Assembly: GCA_052144935.1 (NCBI GenBank)
Contig: JBKQPR010000087.1
Location: forward strand, 1-24,121
Source of the DNA: JOPF133 sp052144935
Lineage (GTDB): Bacteria; Acidobacteriota; Terriglobia; Bryobacterales; Bryobacteraceae
Length of the DNA stretch: 24,121 nt
Direction of reading: 5' to 3'
Position numbers and translations under genes: made by a program. A model generated the notes under the pieces. The model ran no database searches and was not told the DNA's origin. It saw nothing but the letters and a program-made list of their open reading frames with translations. This document shows, piece by piece, positions 14,704-21,200 of this stretch (positions are counted from its first letter, which is position 1; each line of letters starts with the position of its first letter).

Positions 14704-15528
14704 ATGCAGGAATACGACGTAGCTTTGAAGCTGCTGTTGCGCGGTTCGGCCAGGCTCACGATGCTCGCGTTGACCGGCACCACGGTTGAGGAGTGGGTAG
14801 ATGTCGAACTACCCAAGGTCCAGAACACCCGCGTGGATCTTCTTGGCAAGACCGCCGATCACGGTCTCATCCACCTGGAATTGCAGAGCACCAATGAGGC
14901 GACCATGCCGCTGCGAATGGCCGAATATTGTCTGGGAGTGTTTCGGCGGTTCGAAAGATTCCCGCGCCAGGTGCTTCTCTATGTGGGCGAAGCGCCGCTC
15001 CGGATGGAAAGCGAGCTGAGCGGGCCGGATGTTTCGTTCCGGTACCGCGCCATCGACATCCGCGATCTGGATGGCGACCGGCTGTTGGAAAGCGAGAATA
15101 TCGGAGATAATGCGATTGCGGTCCTGGCACGGTTGCGGGACCATAAAGATGCGGTCCGGAGGATCGTGGAGAAGATCGCCGGTTTAGCGGCGTCCGAGCG
15201 GCAGACGGCTCTGGCCCAGCTATTAATCCTGGCCGGACTTCGGCACTTGGAAGAAGCCGTCGAATGGGAGGCGCGAAAAATGCCCATTATTATTGACATC
15301 ATGGAAAACAAAGTCCTGGGGCGCGAGTATAAAAGGGGCCTGCAGGAAGGTGAGCTGAAAGGCAAACTGGAAGGCGAACTGAAAGTCCTTCGCCGCCTTA
15401 TCGAGAAGCGCTTCGGCGCGCTCCCGAGTTGGGCGGAAGAACGGCTTACTGGGCGATCGGCGGCCGAGATCGAAGAACTGAGCGTGCGCGTGCTCGACAC
15501 CCAGAGTATGGAAGACCTGCTGAAATAG
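14704..15528 (+). CDS. Rpn-family PD-(D/E)XK nuclease (recombination-promoting nuclease / transposase-like), with DUF4351 tail
   Basis: A 274-residue protein. The nuclease core at ~1-130 shows the motif arrangement VDLLG (Asp45) and HLELQ (Glu59-x-Gln61), which is the D-ExQ active site of Rpn proteins, followed by LRMAEYCLGVFRRF and QVLLYVGEAPL. The C-terminal ~60 residues (VLRRLIEKRFGALPSWAEERL, then IEELSVRVLDTQSMEDLL) match DUF4351. A charged linker with a duplicated EGELKGKLEGELK segment joins them, encoded by a partly repeated stretch of DNA at about 15345-15385. Rpn proteins are calcium-stimulated DNA endonucleases that promote RecA-independent recombination; others of this type are proposed defence or selfish elements. 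It stands alone with no partner visible, ATG preceded by GGACGAGG. Confidence 0.87.
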   Translation: MQEYDVALKLLLRGSARLTMLALTGTTVEEWVDVELPKVQNTRVDLLGKTADHGLIHLELQSTNEATMPLRMAEYCLGVFRRFERFPRQVLLYVGEAPLRMESELSGPDVSFRYRAIDIRDLDGDRLLESENIGDNAIAVLARLRDHKDAVRRIVEKIAGLAASERQTALAQLLILAGLRHLEEAVEWEARKMPIIIDIMENKVLGREYKRGLQEGELKGKLEGELKVLRRLIEKRFGALPSWAEERLTGRSAAEIEELSVRVLDTQSMEDLLK

Positions 15529-15793
15529 CGCGACTTGAGGCCGGCGCGTTACGTCACCTCGCACCGGCAACCGGCAGTGGTCACAACCACGCCCAACGCG
15601 CCACCGGTCCACAGGCTGCTGCGACAGTCGTGAGGCTGTTTCGCCAGCACCATCATGGGAAGCGAGCACGGAAAGTATTGCGCCCAGCCATCCACCTGTT
15701 GCGACGCCGCGACGGCGGAGAAGCCGGTTACCGTCCTCCCGATACCGGCGCCGATTCGAGCAGGGCGGAGAGCCGGCGGAAAAGCCGCGCACA
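15529..15793. other. Gap between the Rpn gene and padR without a confident gene
   Basis: An 81-codon minus-strand frame (15549-15794) starts at an ATG overlapping the padR stop (TGATG), which would suggest coupling, but its product (MCAAFPPALRPARIGAGIGR and on) shows no membrane helix or family I recognise. Acidobacterial padR genes are often followed by an ABC permease gene, and none is present here. A 5-bp stem (GTGGT/ACCAC, 15577-15590) is the only local structure noted. Confidence 0.35.
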
Positions 15794-16120
15794 TCAGGCG
15801 GTCCTCAGGATGGCTTGGATGGCCGCGGTGGCCTGTTCGTATTCCGCAATCTCGCGCTTGAGCTGTTTCGCCCCTTCGCGCGTAAGCGTGTAGAAGCGGA
15901 CGCGCCGTCCGGTCTCGGAAACACCCGCTTTGCCGGTGACCCAGCCTTCCAGCAGCATGCGCTGCAAGGCCGGATAGAGGGACCCTTCCTCCGCCTCCAG
16001 CACGGAGCCGGACAGCGCGCGGATGCGTTGCGCGATGGCGTAACCGTGCAGCGGGCCGCTCCGGAGCACGCGCAGCACCAGCATGACAAGCGTTCCTGGA
16101 GGCATCGGCATCCGAGGCAT
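15794..16120 (-). CDS. PadR-family transcriptional regulator
   Basis: A 108-residue winged-helix repressor typical of the short PadR subfamily. The DNA-binding domain covers ~8-85: LVMLVLRVLRSGPLHGYAIAQRI, then EAEEGSLYPALQRMLLEGWV (the family's EGSLYPAL recognition region), and the wing RRVRFYTLTREGAKQL. A C-terminal helix (KREIAEYEQATAAIQAIL) would dimerise. Three Met codons (1, 4, 6) could start; the first is chosen because the promoter lies directly upstream. PadR proteins usually repress a neighbouring transporter and themselves, but no transporter gene is adjacent, so this is an orphan or lost its target. Confidence 0.93.
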   Translation of the reverse strand: MPRMPMPPGTLVMLVLRVLRSGPLHGYAIAQRIRALSGSVLEAEEGSLYPALQRMLLEGWVTGKAGVSETGRRVRFYTLTREGAKQLKREIAEYEQATAAIQAILRTA

Positions 16121-16128
16121 TGTTTATT

Positions 16129-16156
16129 CATATATGGAAGTCCGCCGTTCTGTCAA
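16129..16156 (-). promoter_or_regulatory. padR promoter with overlapping CATATATG palindrome
   Basis: On the minus strand a perfect TTGACA (-35, 16156-16151) is followed after 16 bp by TATATG (-10, 16134-16129). The -10 lies within the 8-bp palindrome CATATATG (16129-16136), a likely PadR autorepression half-site. The predicted transcription start near 16122 is 1-2 nt before the ATG at 16120, so the mRNA would be almost leaderless. Confidence 0.65.
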
Positions 16157-16225
16157 CCAACCCGAGCCGCGCACGCCGGCAGGCGATGCTTCGGCACTTT
16201 TGCCCAGGGCTGTTAGACTACTCTG

Positions 16226-16819
16226 GTGACCCGTGGTACATCTCTGCGCGCTCTAACCCTCCTGCTGCTCGCCGGCGGCCCGCTTCGCGCCGTGGAGCTG
16301 CACATTCAGTTCGGCGCTCTGGAGCGCATGCTGGCCGAGCAGGTGTTCACCCAGGAGGGCCGGCGCTACGTGCACGGCAGCCAGACCACCAAGTGCAACT
16401 TCGCCTATCTCGAAAAGCCGCAGATCCGCGGCGAAGCCGGCCGGCTGCGCATTCGCGCTCGCTTTACCGGGCGGACCGCGCTGAACCTGCTCGGCCAGTG
16501 TGTCGGGCTGGGCGATGCCTTCGACGTGGTGATCCTGGCCCGGCCACTGTACAAAGCCGGAAGCATCGGCCTGGCCGACGTGGCGGCAGCCGGCGACGGC
16601 AAGACCGGCTATTACATCCGGCGTGTCTGCGAAGCCCTCCAGACCAGCCTGGCCAGGGACTTCCGCTATCCCCTGGCGGCCGCGGTGCAGAAAGCCCTGG
16701 AAGATCCCACAGGGCAGCCGGGCTACCGCCGCGAGCTGCGCAACTTCGCCGTGCCGGAGATCCGGGTAAGCGGCGACGCGCTGGTGTTGGTGCTGGATTT
16801 CGAGCTGACCGTGAAGTGA
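16226..16819 (+). CDS. Exported protein of unknown function
   Basis: A 197-residue protein starting at GTG (MTRGTSLRALTLLLLAGGPLRA), with a signal peptide cleaved near residue 22. The mature part alternates beta strands and two amphipathic helices: VELHIQFGALERMLAEQVFT, KPQIRGEAGRLRIRARFTGRT, DAFDVVILARPLYKAGSIGLADV, GYYIRRVCEALQTSLARDFRYPLAAAV, and the closing ALVLVLDFELTVK. The helix-then-long-strand layout is reminiscent of YceB/SMP-like lipid-binding folds, but this is a weak structural guess and I do not recognise the family. Two Cys residues (CNFAY, GQCVG) could form a disulfide. TAGACT at 16214-16219 lies 6 nt before the GTG, again suggesting a leaderless transcript. It is divergent from padR (105 bp between starts). 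Confidence 0.75.
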   Translation: MTRGTSLRALTLLLLAGGPLRAVELHIQFGALERMLAEQVFTQEGRRYVHGSQTTKCNFAYLEKPQIRGEAGRLRIRARFTGRTALNLLGQCVGLGDAFDVVILARPLYKAGSIGLADVAAAGDGKTGYYIRRVCEALQTSLARDFRYPLAAAVQKALEDPTGQPGYRRELRNFAVPEIRVSGDALVLVLDFELTVK

Positions 16820-17153
16820 TATAGCACCCGGCAGACCGGCGGAGTGGGGCAGCCGATCCTGGGGCGCCCTGCGGAGGTTGGCTATTCGGAGACCACCCGT
16901 GTGACAGACCATCGCCCACCGGCGCGAAGCACGGCGGCAAAACCGGTACTGTGCCACTTAGGGGGATGTCCCCTGGTCCCGCTGCGGGCAGCGCCAATAA
17001 ACCGGTCCTGTCGCCCATTACAAGAATTATGGGCGGAATTTCCAGGAGAGTTCCTCTGGTGGCACACGGCCTCGGCCCGATCGTGCGACGGTGCGGTTGC
17101 GGGCGTTGCGGGCAGGGATGGCCCGCCTCACGACCCGCCCCGGTGTATAATCG
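16820..17153. other. 334-bp intergenic region with several inverted repeats
   Basis: No gene is supported. A direct repeat AAACCGGT[A/C]CTGT occurs at 16940-16952 and 16999-17011. Between and after them are three palindromes: GGGGA-TG-TCCCC (16962-16973), CGCTGC-GG-GCAGCG (16980-16993) and CGCCCAT/ATGGGCG (17012-17018 with 17029-17035, 10-nt loop). A perfect TATAAT hexamer lies at 17146-17151. The hairpin cluster could be a terminator, a REP-like element or a regulatory leader. Confidence 0.6.
17146..17151 (+). promoter_or_regulatory. Perfect TATAAT hexamer abutting the DUF1175 start
   Basis: TATAAT ends 2 nt before the ATG at 17154. If it is a true -10 box, transcription would begin near 17158, downstream of that ATG, and translation would have to start at TTG 17160 or later. 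No convincing -35 is seen 16-18 bp upstream. Confidence 0.35.
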
Positions 17154-18290
17154 ATGCGCTTGGTAACACGCTTTCCCGCCGCGCGGCTGGCGCTTGGGGT
17201 GACGGCCGCACTGATTCTTGGATTGGTTTTTGGGCGCCCCGGCGTTCTCCGGGAACGGCCCTCGATGCCCCGTCTCTGGGTGGCGCCCGCCGAGTTGGCC
17301 GCCGACGGGTACGATACGGCCATCCTCACCATCGAATCGCGTTGGCCGGCCGCGCCGCGCATCTCGCTCGATCGCCCGCACAGCGCCCGCGTGGAAGATC
17401 TCAGCCGCGACGAGGCTTTCCGTTCGCCGGGCCGCTGGCAGGCGCGCATCCGCGCCGGCGTGCTGCCGGGCCGCGTCGCACTGCGCGTCCAATTCCCCGG
17501 CGCCCCCGCCGCCACGGCCGCCATCGCCATCTTGCCGGATTCGAGCGACTCGGCGGGCGATGGCACGCCCGACTTCCTGCGCCTCCAGGGCCGCCGCGAT
17601 ATCCAGGCCTTCCGCCGATGGTTCACCTTCCTGGCCGAGGCGCAATATTTTCAGGATCCCGCGCGGCGGCCGGCCGAGATCGACGATTGCGCGGCGCTCA
17701 TCCGCTATGCCTACCGCGAAGCGCTGCACGCCCACGATAGCGCCTGGGCGCAATCCGCCGCGCTGCCCCTGGTGCCGGCTTTCGATTCGGTGGCCAAGTA
17801 TCAGTATCCTTACACCCCGCTGGGGGCGGCCCTGTTCCGCGTGGAAGCCGGTCCCTTCCGGCCGTCCGATGCCGGCGGCCCGACTGGCGGCTCCACGCGC
17901 GGCTCCGCGGGCGGCTCCGCGCGCGGCTCCACGCGCGGCTCCGCCTTCGCCCAGTTCGCCGACGCGCGGACGCTCTGCCATCGCAACACGTATTTCATCG
18001 GCCGCGACCTGGCGCGCGCGCTGCCGGGCGATCTGCTATTCTTTCACCAACCCACCGGCCACATGGCCTTCCACAGCATGATCTATCTCGGCGAAAGCCA
18101 GTTGCGCGGCGATGGCAACCGCTACGTGCTCTACCATACCGGCCCCGAGGGATCGAACCCCGGCGAAATCCGCCGCTGGACTGTGGCCGAATTGCAGCAT
18201 TACCCCGAACCCGAGTGGCGCCCGGCGGACTCCAATCCGGCGTTCCTGGGCGTGTACCGATGGAACATTTTGAGAAAGGTCGCCGATTAA
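17154..18290 (+). CDS. DUF1175 (YfaT-like) protein with NlpC/P60-like motifs
   Basis: A 378-residue exported protein. It has an N-terminal membrane/signal segment (VTRFPAARLALGVTAALILGLVFG), an Ig-like beta region at ~35-130 (LWVAPAELAADGYDTAILTIESR), and then a DUF1175 domain. The domain contains EIDDCAALIRYAYREAL (Cys179), LPGDLLFFHQPTGHMAFHSMIYLG (His307) and RYVLYHTG (His328). This order, D-C-[SA]-x-L, then PGDLxFF, then H-x-x-I-Y-L-G, then a polar residue, is that of NlpC/P60 cysteine peptidases, so a cell-wall amidase or related function is inferred. A Gly-Ser-Thr/Ala-Arg repeat insert lies at ~246-264. DUF1175 is encoded beside a YfaS-type alpha-2-macroglobulin in E. coli, and the same pairing occurs here with no gap. 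The true start may be TTG 17160. Confidence 0.87.
   Translation: MRLVTRFPAARLALGVTAALILGLVFGRPGVLRERPSMPRLWVAPAELAADGYDTAILTIESRWPAAPRISLDRPHSARVEDLSRDEAFRSPGRWQARIRAGVLPGRVALRVQFPGAPAATAAIAILPDSSDSAGDGTPDFLRLQGRRDIQAFRRWFTFLAEAQYFQDPARRPAEIDDCAALIRYAYREALHAHDSAWAQSAALPLVPAFDSVAKYQYPYTPLGAALFRVEAGPFRPSDAGGPTGGSTRGSAGGSARGSTRGSAFAQFADARTLCHRNTYFIGRDLARALPGDLLFFHQPTGHMAFHSMIYLGESQLRGDGNRYVLYHTGPEGSNPGEIRRWTVAELQHYPEPEWRPADSNPAFLGVYRWNILRKVAD
17889..17945 (+). repeat. 12-bp in-frame tandem repeat (GS-T/A-R/G units)
   Basis: About four and a half copies of the unit GGCTCC[AG]CG[CG]GC, encoding GSTR-GSAG-GSAR-GSTR-GSA. The unit is 12 bp, the same length as in the anti-sigma gene, but of different sequence. 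It interrupts the DUF1175 domain between the putative Cys and His motifs, probably as a surface loop. Confidence 0.9.
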
Positions 18291-21200
18291 ATGATGCGCT
18301 CCGCCAGTATCTCGTGGTTTCGCGCCGCGCGGCTTCTGTTGCTGCTGGCCGCCGCCGCGCCGGGTCTCAGCCAGGGCGAGAAGGAGCCGTACTTCGCGCT
18401 CTCCACCAACCGCACTTTCGGCCCCTCCGCAAAGCCGTCGGTGAGCGTCAGCTCGTGGAACGTGGACCTGCTGGAGTTTCGCGTCTACCGGCTGGACGAC
18501 CCGGTGCAGTTCTTCCAACAGATCGAAGATGCGCACCGGTTTGGCGGCCGCGCGCCCGCTCCGCCTCACGAACCCACCCTGCTGGAGCGCATCCACTCGT
18601 GGAAGAGCGGACTGCGCGCCAACATCCGCCGTTCGCTGCGGGCGCAGTTCACCGAGCCGCCTAGCAATCATATCGCCGGCATGAAACACGCCGCCCCGCC
18701 GGTCGCGGCCTACCAGGGCACGCAGTTCGCCGTGGCCCCCGTGCTCAACTCGCAACAACTGGTATTGAAGTTCGTGCAGCCCGTCCAAGGCCAGTCGCGC
18801 TGGCAGAGCGAAATCGTTCCGGTGGGCGTGAAGGACAAGGGTTTTTATTTGGTCGAAGCCGTTCACGGGGATTTGCGCGCTTACACCTTGCTGATGATTT
18901 CCGATATCGCGCTCATCACCAAGACCGGCAAAAACCGCGTCATCAACCTGGTGGTCAACCGCTCGACCGGAGAACCGGTGGCCGGCGCGAAGGTTTGGAC
19001 GATGGCTCGCGACAAGGCCCTCGGGGAAGCCACCACCAACAGCGACGGCGTCGCCGAGCTGCCCATCAAAGACGAGCGGCCAAGCGATATTCGCGTCATG
19101 GGCCGCAGCGGCGCCGATTACGCGGTGAACGCGCTCGGAAACTATTCCTTCCAAGGCAACACGCCGGAATGGATGGGCTATGTGTACACCGATCGCCCGG
19201 TCTACCGGCCCGGCCACACCGTCCACTTCAAAACCATTCTGCGGCTGCGCGGGGCGGCGGGTTTTGAAGTGCCGGCGGGCAAGCAGGTCTCGGTCGAGAT
19301 CGACGACGCCGAGCAGAAGCCCGTGTATCAGAAGATGCTCACCGCCAGCGCCAGCGGCGCCATTCACGACGACCTGGCGCTGGCGCCCGGCGCGGCGCTG
19401 GGCGATTACTACATCCAGGTGAAAGCCGGCGACAGCATGATGGGGGGCAACTTCCAGGTGGAGGAGTATAAGAAGCCGGAGTACGAAGTGCGCGTGCTTC
19501 CCGCCAGGGGCCGCGTACTACAGGGCGAGAAGGTGCAGGTGACCATCGACACGCGCTACTATTTCGGCGAACCGGTAAGTGGCGCCAAGGTGCAATACGC
19601 CGTCTATCGCGACCGCTACTATTTTCCGCTGTGGTACGACCCTTACGAAGACAGCTCCTTCGCGCCGCCGGATCAAAGCGATGACAGCAACCCCGGCGAT
19701 CAGCTCGACCAGGGGGAAGGAGAACTCGACGCCGATGGCAAGCTGAATATTGAGGTGGAGACCAGTGTCTCCGATCATAAGTGGGATTACATGTACCGCG
19801 TGGAGGCGCGCGTCACCGACCAGGCCAGGCGCGAGATCACCGGCCGCGGTTGGATCCTGGCAACTTACGGCAGCTTCGCGCTCAACATCCGGCCGGAGCG
19901 CTATTTCTATCGGCCTGGCGAGAAGGCCGCGTTGATCGTGGAAGCGCGCGACTACGACAACAAGCCCGTGGCTACGCGAGCGCACGTGGAGCTGCTGGCC
20001 TGGGACCGCCACAAACACAAGGAAACCGACCTCAAGGCTTCAACCGATCTGACGATCGGCGCGGACGGCGAAGGCACCGCCAGCCTGGATATGCCCCAGC
20101 AGGGCGACACGTATCGCGTGCGCGTCACCGCACGCACGCCGGAAGGGCGCGAGATCGAGGACTACAGCTACGTGTGGGTCTCGGGCGGCGGGTTCGATTT
20201 CGAAAGCGGCCAGGACCAGGCGATTCCGATCGTCCCCGATAAGAAGCAGTACCGCGCGGGCGACACCGCCAAATTGCTGATTGTTACCGGCAAGCCCAAT
20301 ACGCCGGTGTATGTGGCGGTGGAAGGCCGCGATCTGCGGGAATGGCGGCTGGTGCGCTCTGCGGACAGTACGGCTACCTTCGAAATTCCCGTGACCGCGC
20401 AGGATGAGCCAGGCATCAGTGTAAGTGCCGGCTTCGTGCGCAAAGGCACTTACTATGCTGGAACTAAGTACTTGAGGGTTCCGCCGGCCGAGCATCAGTT
20501 GAATGTGAAGGTCGCGACCGATAAGCCGCAATACCTTCCCGGACAGACCGCCGAATACAGCATCGACGTGACCGGCAACGATGGCAAGCCCGTGCCACGC
20601 GCCGAGTTCTCGCTCGGGGTAGTGGACGAGGCGATCTACGCGATTGTCAAAGACACCACCCAAGACCCCATCGAGTTCTTCTTCGGCAACACCTGGAACG
20701 TAGTCTCCACCGAGATTTCCCTGGATTATTACTTCACCGGCGAGGCCGGCAAGCGCCGCATGCGCCTGGCGGAGCTGCGCGCGCCCTCGCGCCTGGCGCA
20801 GCTCAAACCCGACCGCCTGGTGCAACCCAAGGTGCGCAAGGCGTTCCCCGACACCGCCTTCTGGGCCACCGACCTGGTCACCGACGCCGCCGGGCACGCG
20901 CGCGCCAAAGTCGAGTTCCCCGATTCGCTCACCACCTGGCGGGCCACCGCGCGCGGCGCCACTCCGGACACCAAAGTGGGCAGCGCCACGCTCAAAACCA
21001 TCGTGCGCAAGAACCTGATCCTGCGGCTAGCGGTGCCGCGCTTCTTTGTGCAGGGAGACGAAGTCGTGATTTCGGCGCTGGTCCACAACTACCTGCCCAA
21101 CGCCAAGACCGCGCGGGTGTCGCTGGACGTGAAGGGTCTCGACTTGCTCGAGGGCGCCACCAAAGATGTTGCCATCCCCAGCCGCGGCGAAGCCAAGGTG

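Noticed and set aside
12387..14849. An 820-codon open frame on the minus strand opposite the S9 peptidase
   Set aside because: It is antisense to a gene with a complete catalytic triad and propeller motifs; long antisense frames are expected in DNA with this GC content, and the product has no recognisable domain.
15549..15794. An 81-codon minus-strand frame coupled to padR by TGATG
   Set aside because: The coupling is suggestive, but the product has no membrane helix, motif or family similarity I can see; kept only as a note on the intergenic entry.
16464..17981. Long minus-strand frame across the intergenic region and DUF1175
   Set aside because: It runs antisense to two supported genes and its repeats (AARGAARGAAR) are the reverse of the 12-bp array in DUF1175.
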